Shown here: positions 33,718 through 42,851 of the stretch, in pieces
Position numbering within the stretch: the stretch's first letter is position 1
Layout: the number at the start of each line of letters is the position of its first letter
NCBI GenBank assembly: GCA_024639165.1
Contig: JAHEIX010000019.1
Span: 1-64,000, forward strand
Length of the DNA stretch: 64,000 nucleotides
Origin: UBA7446 sp024639165
Lineage (GTDB): Bacteria; Bacteroidota; Bacteroidia; Flavobacteriales; Flavobacteriaceae
Reading direction: 5' to 3'
Notes under the pieces: generated by a model
The model's database searches: none
Told to the model about the DNA's origin: nothing
The model's input: only the letters and a program-made list of their open reading frames with translations
Translations under genes and position numbers: made by a program

Positions 33718-35163
33718 ATGACTATTAGCAAGCAAAAAATTGGACTCGTTTTAGGACCACTTTTTTTCATACTTATTCAACAGTATTTTCATCCTGAGGG
33801 GCTAAGCGAGGCTGCAAATTCGGTGCTAGCTTCGGCTGTCTGGATAGCCATTTGGTGGATAACAGAGGCCTTGCCCATTGCGGTAACCGCACTGCTCCCC
33901 ATCTTATTGTTTCCATTAAGTGGTGGATTAAGTTTAACTGAAACCACAGCTTCCTATGGGCATAAATTCGTGTTTCTTTTCATAGGGGGATTCATTTTAG
34001 CCATTGCTATAGAAAAATGGAACCTCCACAAACGAATCGCGCTTACTATAATTAAGATTGTTGGCACCAATGTGGTGCATATTATTTTAGGCTTTATGGT
34101 AGCTACCGCATTTTTATCCATGTGGATATCCAATACGGCGACTGCAGTGATGATACTCCCTGTAGGGATCGCCATTGTTTTACAACTAAAAGACAATCCG
34201 GACACGATAGAAAATGAAAATGAAATTTTCGGTAAAGCATTGATGCTAGCAATCGCGTACAGTGCTTCTATTGGTGGAATGGCAACGTTAATTGGAACGC
34301 CACCAAATCTCATATTAGCGGGTGTAGTGCAAGAAAGTTATGGCGTGGAAATAACTTTTTCGCAGTGGTTTGCATTTGGCTTTCCTGTAAGTGTGGTGTT
34401 TTTATTTTTGGCTTGGTTATACCTTACTCGAGTTGCGTTTACTTTTAAGCAAAAATCGTTTCCTGGAGGGAATGATGAAATTAAAAATCAACTTCGAAAA
34501 TTGGGCAAAATTTCGTTCGAAGAAAAAATGATTTTTGGAGTATTCATCTTAACTGCTTTCGCGTGGATTACACGATCGTTTTTGCTGAAACAATACATCC
34601 CGGCCATTGACGATACTATCATTGCTATAGGGGCTGCTTTTATATTATTCCTCCTCCCTAGTAGCAAAAAAGGGATACCTCTTTTAGGCTGGGATGATGC
34701 TGTAAAACTACCTTGGGGAATATTACTATTATTTGGAGGTGGTATGGCATTGGCTCTTGGGTTTGAGGATAGCGGACTAGCCCTTTGGATTGGGATTCAA
34801 TTAAAATCACTGAGTACAATTCCGTTAATTGTATTGTTGCTAATTATCATTGCAGCTGTAAATTTTATAACGGAGATCACGTCAAACCTCGCGACAACCG
34901 CCATGTTACTACCTGTTTTGGTTTCACTAGCTGATGCCATAAACATTCATCCATACTTTCTGCTCGTGGGGGCAACTGTAGCAGCTTCTTGTGCCTTTAT
35001 GCTCCCAGTTGCAACACCACCAAATGCTGTTGTGTTTGGATCGGGCTATCTAAAGATTAATGATATGGTTAGAAAGGGATTTTGGATGAATGTCCTATCT
35101 ATTTTACTATTAACGCTCATCGTTTATTTCCTACTTCCTTTACTTTGGGATGTTTCGGTTTAG
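33718..35163 (+). CDS. DASS-family sodium/dicarboxylate symporter
   Basis: Inner-membrane symporter of 481 residues (SLC13/DASS, TC 2.A.47) for C4-dicarboxylates such as succinate, malate or fumarate. Both substrate/sodium SNT signatures are present: MWISNTATAVM (Ser138-Asn139-Thr140) and ITSNLATTAM in the second half. Other landmarks are ITEALPIAVTALLP near the N-terminus, GGMATLIGTPPNLI and MLPVATPPNAVVFG. It follows the lipoprotein hydrolase by 4 bp and probably shares its MocR-boxed promoter, so a dicarboxylate released by the hydrolase is a reasonable substrate. The 3' end overlaps the convergent endonuclease gene by four bases. Confidence 0.9.
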   Translation: MTISKQKIGLVLGPLFFILIQQYFHPEGLSEAANSVLASAVWIAIWWITEALPIAVTALLPILLFPLSGGLSLTETTASYGHKFVFLFIGGFILAIAIEKWNLHKRIALTIIKIVGTNVVHIILGFMVATAFLSMWISNTATAVMILPVGIAIVLQLKDNPDTIENENEIFGKALMLAIAYSASIGGMATLIGTPPNLILAGVVQESYGVEITFSQWFAFGFPVSVVFLFLAWLYLTRVAFTFKQKSFPGGNDEIKNQLRKLGKISFEEKMIFGVFILTAFAWITRSFLLKQYIPAIDDTIIAIGAAFILFLLPSSKKGIPLLGWDDAVKLPWGILLLFGGGMALALGFEDSGLALWIGIQLKSLSTIPLIVLLLIIIAAVNFITEITSNLATTAMLLPVLVSLADAINIHPYFLLVGATVAASCAFMLPVATPPNAVVFGSGYLKINDMVRKGFWMNVLSILLLTLIVYFLLPLLWDVSV

Positions 35164-36230
35164 CTTGATGCTTTTACTATAAGTCTCTTATTTATTACTT
35201 CATCTTTAAATGTAAAACGAAGGAAGTAAATCCCAGAAGTGGTGGGGGCCAGAATTTGATTTTGAGTGCCTAGATACTGATTCATTTTTCTTCCCTTGGC
35301 ATCGAATAATTCAATTTTTTGTGGATGACTAGACAGGGTCAAGTTTAAAAAATCGCCATCGACAGGGTTTGGAAACTGAATCGATATATTAGAAATTGGT
35401 TTTGCCATGGATAATGTGCTACTCCATGCCATATTTTGTTTGTCGCCCCATATATAATCTACTAATTCGGGGTGGTCTATAAACGGATTTCTATTGTCTT
35501 GGTATTGGTAAATCACATTGTTTCGGTTGCGCTCAAAATCGTCTACTGGATCTAGTTCGTGCCATTCCAATAGTGTAGACCGAACTCCATGACGTGGAGC
35601 TTTATTGGTTATTGATGGAATACTCTCAGTCATTTCTAAGTCCACTTCACCATTGTCACCTTCATAGCGCAAATCCATGTAGAAAATAATACGTGCTACG
35701 TCACCTTTGTATTGATCACGTGGCTCGAAAATAAGTGAAGAGCCGCTGTAAAAATTTCCAAAGGTCTGAGAACAATTATTTGTACAATTATCAAAACTGT
35801 AGTTTGAACGTGTAGAGTTTACAGGAATATTGCTTGCTCTTAAGTTATGGACATCAGATCCTGCGCCAGTGGCTGTGCCAAAATCTCCTCTAGATTTTGC
35901 CCAAACGTGTTCCCGATTCCAACCGTTACCCCCGTCGTATTCATTCTCACCATTAACAGACTCACCTGTATAAATCAACAATACATTATTAGAATTGTTT
36001 GGATCTACATCAGATTCTTTTAAAATATCCCAGGCGTCCGTAGAACTTGAGCTGCTGTAACCGTACTCTTGATGATCATCAATAATGTTGTGTAGGGCTA
36101 GCCTAAGGACTTGATCTGACTTTGACTCTGCATTGTCATAATAACCTCCAGGTATTTGGGAAAAAACATTTAACCCAAAAAGCAGCTGTGCTATTACAAT
36201 AGCACACAAATTCGCTTTGTTAGACACCAT
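35160..36230 (-). CDS. T9SS-secreted endonuclease I
   Basis: Extracellular non-specific nuclease of 356 residues. The signal peptide ends NVFSQ; the endonuclease I domain (about 26-270) contains the beta-beta-metal type motif NREHVWAKSRGDF and GSDVHNLRASN, followed by ARIIFYMDLRY and VDDFERNRNNVIYQYQDNRNPFIDHP. The C-terminal about 80 residues form a T9SS sorting domain (IQFPNPVDGDF to RLIVKAS). It is the last gene of the TonB receptor-DUF5689-endonuclease operon, abutting the DUF5689 gene, and would degrade extracellular DNA or RNA for uptake of nucleotides or phosphate. Confidence 0.9.
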   Translation of the reverse strand: MVSNKANLCAIVIAQLLFGLNVFSQIPGGYYDNAESKSDQVLRLALHNIIDDHQEYGYSSSSSTDAWDILKESDVDPNNSNNVLLIYTGESVNGENEYDGGNGWNREHVWAKSRGDFGTATGAGSDVHNLRASNIPVNSTRSNYSFDNCTNNCSQTFGNFYSGSSLIFEPRDQYKGDVARIIFYMDLRYEGDNGEVDLEMTESIPSITNKAPRHGVRSTLLEWHELDPVDDFERNRNNVIYQYQDNRNPFIDHPELVDYIWGDKQNMAWSSTLSMAKPISNISIQFPNPVDGDFLNLTLSSHPQKIELFDAKGRKMNQYLGTQNQILAPTTSGIYFLRFTFKDEVINKRLIVKASS

Positions 36231-37640
36231 CTATTGTTTTAAAAACAATACATCATCAACAAAATACCCACCATCGAGACTTGTGTCTGTTCCAGAGCCT
36301 GTGTATTTAAATGCTAAATAAAGCGTCCCTGAATAGCTCGACACATCAATCAAACCTGCATCTTGGAATGCATACCAAGTATTGTCTTCACCAGGAACGG
36401 ATATATTTAATTTAGTCCAGCTTGCACTCAACACATCAGATCCATCAAAATCAGTTGAAACAAAAGCTTCAAGTGTATTGTTAACATCATCATCTAAGTG
36501 ATGTTGTGCTAATTTAAAGCTAACGTATGCGCTAGCAGCCGTAGACAAATCAAATGAAGGAGAAACCAACCAGCCAATGTTAACGTCATCGCCCGTTCTA
36601 AATCCACTAAACTCAACATATCCGTTATTATTAAAAAATTGTTCTGACCAAAGCTCATTTCCTTCTTCAGCAAAATTTACCCATCCCGGATAGTCAAAAT
36701 CCGTGTTGTCTCTAACAACATCAAACGTTTCATTGAGTACTGTTTCAAAGTCGTCTAAATCCAATAACGTACATGGATCTCCCGACATATCGACGTCAGC
36801 GATTGTGTTTAGCATCAACACCAAGCTTCTGCCGTCATACGTCTTGGACACTACCCCACGAACAGTTCCTGTTCCTTCTGGGAGTAAGTCTTGTTTAAAC
36901 GCAGCAAATGCACTTGTTTCAAGAGTAAACGTTGATTTAGAAAAGCCCTCACACGCTTCTAGTGTGCGTTGCGTATCAAAACTGTCCCTTGGGTCTACAT
37001 AGGGTTTTCCTGCATCCCTTGAGGCCACATTAACATCAGAAACCTCAACCCACATACCAACATGCGCATTTGATATTTCAGAAAATTTTACAGCCATTGG
37101 AGTCAGCTCATCCGTATTAGATGCACGCAACATATGCGCTTTTACTACTGGTTCACGCATATTTTCTATCCGGTCTGAACTAGGAAAAAATTCACCTAAA
37201 GATACCAAGCCATCGCCTGTTCGGATTTCACCAAGATAAAGTCCATTTAAGTCGATATAAACTTCACGCCCAGGATTAAACATATTGTAAGAGTCCGGAA
37301 CATCAATAAGCACACGAATCGCTGCTGTAGGAGCAGAAGGAGCGTCTTGGATAAAAACTTCTTTGTAAAAATTCCCAGTTGCATCCGATGACACCACGTA
37401 ACCTTTAAGCACATGATTGGCTACAATTTCGGTTACTTCTCCCGAAACATGTAATGCTTTTAAATCCGCAATCGAAATCATGTTTTTTTCTCCTGCCTCA
37501 ACCTGCACCATCAGTTCAGATAATTTAGCATTTTCTTCTGTGCCTAGTGAACTAGGGATTTCAAAAATATCTTCTTGTTGACAAGCAATAAAAAATAGGG
37601 TGATAAATCCTAGTTTGGCTATACTGTTAATGTTTCTCAT
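36231..37640 (-). CDS. DUF5689-family surface lipoprotein
   Basis: Lipoprotein of about 469 residues. The frame opens at 37667 but the ATG at 37640 gives a proper signal peptide with lipobox FFIAC, so I use it. The N-terminal DUF5689 domain (about 30-280) shows ISIADLKALH, LKGYVVSSDATGNFYKEVFIQD and VRVLIDVP-like strands (AIRVLIDVPDS). The C-terminal part resembles a beta-sandwich module (GFRTGDDVNIGWLVSPSFDLS; YFVDDVLFLKQ). Such proteins are usually the partner of a TonB receptor without SusD, as here: the receptor gene ends 13 bp upstream of this ATG. A ligand-binding role is inferred. Confidence 0.8.
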   Translation of the reverse strand: MRNINSIAKLGFITLFFIACQQEDIFEIPSSLGTEENAKLSELMVQVEAGEKNMISIADLKALHVSGEVTEIVANHVLKGYVVSSDATGNFYKEVFIQDAPSAPTAAIRVLIDVPDSYNMFNPGREVYIDLNGLYLGEIRTGDGLVSLGEFFPSSDRIENMREPVVKAHMLRASNTDELTPMAVKFSEISNAHVGMWVEVSDVNVASRDAGKPYVDPRDSFDTQRTLEACEGFSKSTFTLETSAFAAFKQDLLPEGTGTVRGVVSKTYDGRSLVLMLNTIADVDMSGDPCTLLDLDDFETVLNETFDVVRDNTDFDYPGWVNFAEEGNELWSEQFFNNNGYVEFSGFRTGDDVNIGWLVSPSFDLSTAASAYVSFKLAQHHLDDDVNNTLEAFVSTDFDGSDVLSASWTKLNISVPGEDNTWYAFQDAGLIDVSSYSGTLYLAFKYTGSGTDTSLDGGYFVDDVLFLKQ

Positions 37641-37653
37641 GATTCGTTGATTG

Positions 37654-40371
37654 TTAAAACCGTACATATAAATTCAAAAAATAATTTGTTCCACGCCCAT
37701 ACCAGTATTTAGGTCCAAATCGGCGTGCAGGGGCTGCAAATTCTTCACGCAGTTCGGTAAAGTTGGCATTTCTAGATTGTTCGAAACCTCCAGATTTGAA
37801 CAAGGTGTCAAAGATGTTATTTACGCTTAAGAAAAATCCGAAGTAGTTGCGGTTTATGCGCCATGATTTACCCAAAACCAAGTTGGAAACCATATACGAA
37901 CCAAACTCTTCCTGCTGTAAAAGCTCACGGGCCAGTTCCGGATCATAGTCGTTTAAAGGCAATCCATCGCTGTCTAGTAAAAAGTTTTGTGTTCTGTTAA
38001 TCGGACTTACATCAACATAGGTGTTGTTAAAGAAATTGGTTGTAAAACCAAACCACCAATAGTTTTCTCTGTACTCAAAACCAACAGAAAAAGCCTCTTG
38101 TGGCCCGTTGGCAATCCGAACGTTTTTCATTTTGGAAGTACCAAAGTCTAAGTATCCGAAATCATCAGAAGTCAAGTACACACTAGGGTTATTCGTATAC
38201 AGGTGACGTCCTACAGAAGCAGCTCCCTTTAACGTAAGCGTAGGTGAAATATTGGCTTCAATACCAAACTCAATTCCTTGATACTCTTTATCGATATTTT
38301 GAGAGATTTCTTGCACGAATGAAGAGGTATCGCCGCCTATTCCCTCAGCAAAGAAAAAGGATATCTCACTCGCATTTTGAATCGTTGTTTGGTAAGCCGT
38401 AAGGCGAGCCGTTAGCTTTGACGCTCTAAGTATATAACTTATATCAAATGCAGATAGGGTCTCGATTTCTAAGTCGCGTCCTGCAAGTTCACCCACAATA
38501 AAATGGTTTTCACGTGAATTTGCATAGGTGTTTCTAAGGTGTGGTGCACGTTGAATCCAAGCTGCATTGACATCGAAAAGGTGTTTACCACTTAACTTAT
38601 ACGTAAGCCCAGCTTTGCCGCTGAGTGCATCAAAATTTAGTTTTTTTCCTTTACCAAAAGAATTCGCTGCATAGGCTCCATGTCGGTACAATCCTTCTCT
38701 TTGATAGGCCGTGTTTTTGAATGACCCTGCCACATAGCCGTCAAATCGACTTAAGTTAAATTGGGTTTTTACAAATGCTTCGGTTTGTGCTACATCCAAA
38801 ATGTAGTTGTATCTAAAACGATCGCCAACCCCTACTTGGGCATCTGGATCTTCCATATTAAAAGCATATCCATCAAAAGAGTCGCGATTAAGGTAAGATG
38901 AAGCTCCCATCATGTCTTGAATACTCGCAAAATTTTCAGATGTTAAGTTCTGGTGGGTGACGGCAGCAACCACACTAACTTGGTCGGTCAAGAATGTTTT
39001 AAACGATGAATTTAGCATGAACTGCTTGTCATCCGATCGATCTTCATAAAGCACATATGCTGCAGGCAGGCCATTGGCAACCGTATTTGCATTTGCATCG
39101 TATAGACGGTTCCAGTCAATTTGCCCATCCATACGCAGTTGTTCTTCTGCCAAATACGCACCCGCATAGTCAGGTCCATCTGTGTCTGCCAAAAAATAAC
39201 TTGGAAGGTTTTGGTAATACGTTGGGCTTGGGTTTGCTCCACCAGGATAATCAAGTCGGCTGTTCCCCAACTCCCCCATTTGGTAGGACACACTAGTGGC
39301 CAGAGTGGTATTGGCTGAAAACTCAATCTCATGATTAAGCATAAAAATAGGTTCCTCTAATCGCTTTACACGTGAGTTTCGTTGTTTACCATCTTGATTC
39401 CCCCAATACTCATTGTAACGAATACCCATAAGGTCATAAACTTCTTGGGTATTTGGTGAAGATTTACCTCTGCTATTAGGCGCAGAGATTATTGTAAGGT
39501 TTAAACTCTGATTATCAAATACTTTTTCTAACGAAAGCATCATGGATTGCGCATCATAAAAAGTGGCGTCCGAATAACCAGACTCACCCCATCTATTTCC
39601 TATGGCAAACGCATAAGCCCATCCTTTTTGGTTTAAACCACTCGCATAACTAACCAATACTCTATTGCTATACGATCGGTTAGAAGATGAATATGTAACA
39701 CGTCCTCCGCTGCGGTAAGAGGATGCTTTGGTGTTGATATTGGTCGCGCCAATAAGCCCTCCAAAACCGTAATCAGAAGTTTTAAGTCCTGGATTAAATT
39801 CTTGGTTTCTGGTAAGGTCATTCAAGCCACCCCAATTACCCCACTGTGGACGCCCATTAAAAAACTTATTCATTGGTACACCGTTAATTCTAACAGCACC
39901 TAAGTCAGAATCTAAACCACGCACTCGAAAAAAGGAGGAACCAAATTCAAACGCTGCAGTACGCAAAAAAACATCTTGAGAGGATTGCAATAAACCAGAA
40001 ATGTTATCTGCCGCTTGGTTATCCTCGCTTAACTCATCGTCAGAGAGTTCAATCAAACTAAGGGCATTTGAAATTGTATTAATACCAACTTGAGAAATCG
40101 AAGCTTCGAGGGTTACGGTAAGCTGGTCGCCAGGATTCACTTGCGTGACATAAGTGTCAAAATTTTCTGCAGATACAGAAAGTAATGCGGCAGTAGCGAG
40201 TTCCAAAACAAAGGTTCCGTTTGCATTGGATTGGGTTTGAATACCAAGTTCAGGCGCTTGAACAACAGCGTTTTGGATAGGTCGGCCATCAATATCAACC
40301 ACCAAACCCGATACGTTTTCTTGGGCAAATAAAGCACCAACGGATAGAAATACTAGTAATAAGCTTCGCAA
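37654..40371 (-). CDS. TonB-dependent outer-membrane receptor
   Basis: Outer-membrane receptor of 905 residues with a signal peptide (ending ALFAQ), a carboxypeptidase-regulatory-like domain (about 18-95, VSGLVVDIDGRPI), a plug (FRVRGLDSDLGAVRINGVPM), and a barrel ending in the aromatic NYFLNLYVRF. There is no SusD neighbour; the partner is a DUF5689 lipoprotein, and the operon ends with a secreted endonuclease. The divergent EEP-family phosphohydrolase starts 61 bp away. Import of nucleic-acid breakdown products is the best inference, but the substrate is not proven by sequence. Confidence 0.9.
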   Translation of the reverse strand: MRSLLLVFLSVGALFAQENVSGLVVDIDGRPIQNAVVQAPELGIQTQSNANGTFVLELATAALLSVSAENFDTYVTQVNPGDQLTVTLEASISQVGINTISNALSLIELSDDELSEDNQAADNISGLLQSSQDVFLRTAAFEFGSSFFRVRGLDSDLGAVRINGVPMNKFFNGRPQWGNWGGLNDLTRNQEFNPGLKTSDYGFGGLIGATNINTKASSYRSGGRVTYSSSNRSYSNRVLVSYASGLNQKGWAYAFAIGNRWGESGYSDATFYDAQSMMLSLEKVFDNQSLNLTIISAPNSRGKSSPNTQEVYDLMGIRYNEYWGNQDGKQRNSRVKRLEEPIFMLNHEIEFSANTTLATSVSYQMGELGNSRLDYPGGANPSPTYYQNLPSYFLADTDGPDYAGAYLAEEQLRMDGQIDWNRLYDANANTVANGLPAAYVLYEDRSDDKQFMLNSSFKTFLTDQVSVVAAVTHQNLTSENFASIQDMMGASSYLNRDSFDGYAFNMEDPDAQVGVGDRFRYNYILDVAQTEAFVKTQFNLSRFDGYVAGSFKNTAYQREGLYRHGAYAANSFGKGKKLNFDALSGKAGLTYKLSGKHLFDVNAAWIQRAPHLRNTYANSRENHFIVGELAGRDLEIETLSAFDISYILRASKLTARLTAYQTTIQNASEISFFFAEGIGGDTSSFVQEISQNIDKEYQGIEFGIEANISPTLTLKGAASVGRHLYTNNPSVYLTSDDFGYLDFGTSKMKNVRIANGPQEAFSVGFEYRENYWWFGFTTNFFNNTYVDVSPINRTQNFLLDSDGLPLNDYDPELARELLQQEEFGSYMVSNLVLGKSWRINRNYFGFFLSVNNIFDTLFKSGGFEQSRNANFTELREEFAAPARRFGPKYWYGRGTNYFLNLYVRF

Positions 40372-40432
40372 AAAAGTTGTTTTAGATTTGGCTCTAAATT
40401 AAATTTTATTTTGTTTAATTTGAATAAATTTT

Positions 40433-41479
40433 ATGAAAAACATTTTAACAATTTCCAGTATCCTTTTTTGGATTGTGCTATTACAGGCACAACAACAAAA
40501 GTATTCCGTAGAAACCGTAGCGTTTTACAATGTTGAAAACCTGTTTGACCATTTTAATGATCCTAAAACTCGTGATGATGACCGCACGCCAAACGGCAGA
40601 GACCGCTGGACTGAAGCTATTTTTGAGAAAAAACTAGTAAATACCGCTAAAGTCATTGGCGAAATAGGAAAAGATGTAACGGGAAGTGCTCCTGCACTAA
40701 TAGGGCTTTCTGAAGTTGAAAATTTATATGTGGTAGAACGCTTGGTAGCGTCACCTGCTTTAAAAAAATACAATTATGGAATTGCACACTTTGAATCGCC
40801 TGATGAACGAGGAATTGATGTGTGCTTGCTATATCAAAAAAGCAAGTTTACCTTATTGAAAGCAAAAAAACATTTTCTGCCGTTGTTTGACAGCGATGGT
40901 AGTCCAGATTACACCCGGGATCAATTGGTGGTTTCTGGATTGCTTGGAAATGAGGTGATGTATTTTATTGTTCATCACTGGCCATCGCGAAGCGGCGGAC
41001 AAGCAAGAAGCGAACCCAAGCGAATGGCCGCGGCTGAGCTCAACCGTAAAACCGTTGACTCAATTCGAGCTATAAATCCAAAAGCCAAAATCATTAATAT
41101 GGGTGACTTTAATGATGACCCTACCAATAAAAGCGTCTTGGAAGTATTAGGTGCAATCGGAGACAAAGCTGCTATTACAGAAAACACTCCGTTTTTTAAC
41201 CCCATGACTGCTTTTTACAAAAAAGGAATTGGTACCAGCTGTTATCGAGATAAATGGAATGTATTGGATCAGGTACATCTTAGCCCATCCCTCCTTACGC
41301 CTAGTGAATCCCATTGGTATTTTTGGAAAGCTGGCATTTTTAACCAACCTTTTTTAATTAATAAAAAAGGCCGTTATAAAGGATATCCATTCCGAAGTTT
41401 TGCTGGCGGGAGATTTACCAATGGTTACAGCGACCACTTCCCAGTGTATGCGCTGCTTTTAAAAAAACTAGCGAATTAA
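40433..41479 (+). CDS. Secreted endonuclease/exonuclease/phosphatase-family protein
   Basis: Exported phosphohydrolase or nuclease of 348 residues with a signal peptide ending LLQAQ. The EEP catalytic residues follow the family order: FYNVENL (Asn), GLSEVEN (metal Glu), RGIDVCLL, FIVHHWPSR (His), NMGDFNDDP (Asp and Asn) and YSDHFPV (Asp-His). There is no T9SS domain, so it probably acts in the periplasm or is otherwise released. It is divergent from the TonB receptor-DUF5689-endonuclease operon with 61 bp between the starts, which fits a joint role in breakdown of nucleic acids or phosphoesters. Confidence 0.88.
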   Translation: MKNILTISSILFWIVLLQAQQQKYSVETVAFYNVENLFDHFNDPKTRDDDRTPNGRDRWTEAIFEKKLVNTAKVIGEIGKDVTGSAPALIGLSEVENLYVVERLVASPALKKYNYGIAHFESPDERGIDVCLLYQKSKFTLLKAKKHFLPLFDSDGSPDYTRDQLVVSGLLGNEVMYFIVHHWPSRSGGQARSEPKRMAAAELNRKTVDSIRAINPKAKIINMGDFNDDPTNKSVLEVLGAIGDKAAITENTPFFNPMTAFYKKGIGTSCYRDKWNVLDQVHLSPSLLTPSESHWYFWKAGIFNQPFLINKKGRYKGYPFRSFAGGRFTNGYSDHFPVYALLLKKLAN

Positions 41480-41543
41480 ACTGTCAAAGCCATTTATAAC
41501 TTGGGTGGGTTGCTTACTTTAGCCTCAAATCATCATTTGCTAC

Positions 41544-42146
41544 ATGAAAAAATTCCTTTGTTTATACATTCTGTTTGGAACATCCTTTTCGTTAGTTGCG
41601 CAGAATCTCGCTTTTCAAAAGCCCGTAACTGTAAGCAGTTCAGAATCAAGTGCCCTCTTGGGTCTTCGTGCAGTAGACGGAAACACGACAACACGATGGG
41701 GAAGCGACTACTCAGACCCACAATGGTTTTCCGTGGACCTGAATGCAAATTTCACCATTGATCGTGTCGTTATTCATTGGGAAGCTTCATATGGAAAGGA
41801 CTATAAAATCCAACTGTCTTCCAACAATCAACAATGGACTACAGTCGCAAATGTTACAAATGGAAATGGCGGAATGGACACGCATATATTTACTGCCCAA
41901 AGTGCACGTTATGTGAGAATGTATGGCACACAACGCAATACCATTAATGGAGCTCAATACGGTTACAGCATCTATGAGTTTGAGGTATATGGAATTGTAG
42001 AACCCAACAATGCTTTACTATCAAATATTTCAATAAAAGATTTAAATCAGCTTCAAAATAGTTCGACTTCACTCCACTCCGCTCCACTTTTTATTCCCAA
42101 GAATAATTTTTTATCCTTGGCAATAATTTTTTCTAAAAATAGCTAA
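41544..42146 (+). CDS. Exported F5/8-type C (discoidin) domain protein, C-terminus probably truncated
   Basis: Protein of 200 residues: signal peptide (ending SLVAQ) and one F5/8 type C (CBM32-like) domain (about 20-152: NLAFQKPVTVSSSE, AVDGNTTTRWGSDYSDPQWFSVDL, YVRMYGTQRN, YSIYEFEVYG). Such domains normally sit on larger polysaccharide-active enzymes. After about residue 165 the sequence becomes low-quality (STSLHSAPLF) and runs into a 19-bp direct repeat at 42054, so the original gene was probably longer and has been cut. It may still make a stand-alone carbohydrate-binding protein. Confidence 0.7.
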   Translation: MKKFLCLYILFGTSFSLVAQNLAFQKPVTVSSSESSALLGLRAVDGNTTTRWGSDYSDPQWFSVDLNANFTIDRVVIHWEASYGKDYKIQLSSNNQQWTTVANVTNGNGGMDTHIFTAQSARYVRMYGTQRNTINGAQYGYSIYEFEVYGIVEPNNALLSNISIKDLNQLQNSSTSLHSAPLFIPKNNFLSLAIIFSKNS

Positions 42147-42173
42147 ATCTTGCCCAAAATAGTTCGACTTCAC
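42054..42173. repeat. 19-bp direct repeat pair
   Basis: caaaatagttcgacttcac occurs at 42054-42072 and again exactly at 42155-42173, 101 bp apart. The first copy lies in the tail of the F5/8 type C gene where its reading frame loses sense. This looks like a duplication or insertion scar, or a short dispersed repeat. Confidence 0.65.
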
Positions 42174-42293
42174 GCTCTTGTCGTCCACCAAACACTTAAT
42201 AAGAAAAGGTGAAAAAATCTACCAAACTTGCTTGCGCAGGGTTTTTTACTTGGTGGGTATGAATTGAAAATTACTCGTTTTTAAAGTACAAGT

Positions 42294-42851
42294 TTAATGG
42301 CTTAGCATCATTTTTTTAGTTTGAGATAACATTGCTGTAGTCATTTTACAAAAATACAAACCCCTTTGAAGCTCATATGAATTAAAGCTTATATTATAAT
42401 TTCCTGCTGGCTTGGACTCATTAACTAGACGCAATAGTTTTTTACCATTAACGTCATAGACCTCTATACTAACCTGCGTTTCTTTAGATAAAGTATATTC
42501 AATTTTAGTAGTTCGATTTGAAGCACCCGAATAGCTCTGGTAAAGATTAAATTTGGGTGATTTTGTTGGATTGTTAATATGTAAAGCAGAAATATTAAGA
42601 AGTTTAAGCAGCTCTATAATTTACTTTCCCCAGCAACACCAAAAGCATGTGTGGATTTTGTTTGTATGCTATGTTCAAAGTTTCCAAGAGAAGACACATC
42701 TGTTTGTATTGCTTTTGTACTTCCTGCTATAAGATTACTGGTTTGTATCTGAAACTGTGCTACAGCATTATTATCCGCTTGATTAACCCAATAGGCAAAA
42801 CCAGTGCCTGAGGTAAGCTCTATTGCGCCATCTTGTATTGGAAGGTTGGGC
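42294..42851 (-). pseudogene. 3' remnant of a T9SS-secreted protein gene
   Basis: On the minus strand, one frame reads from 42851 as PNLPIQDGAIELTSGTGFAY... to FGVAGESKL and stops (TAG). A second frame then takes over, SALHINNPTKSPKFNLYQSY..., EVYDVNGKKLLRLVNESKPA, GLYFCKMTTAML..., ending TKKMMLSH at the TAA of 42296-42294. The second part is an unmistakable FlgD-like/T9SS sorting domain. There is no start codon or signal peptide upstream and the frames do not join, so this is the decayed 3' end of a larger exported protein. The original function is not recognisable. Confidence 0.75.
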
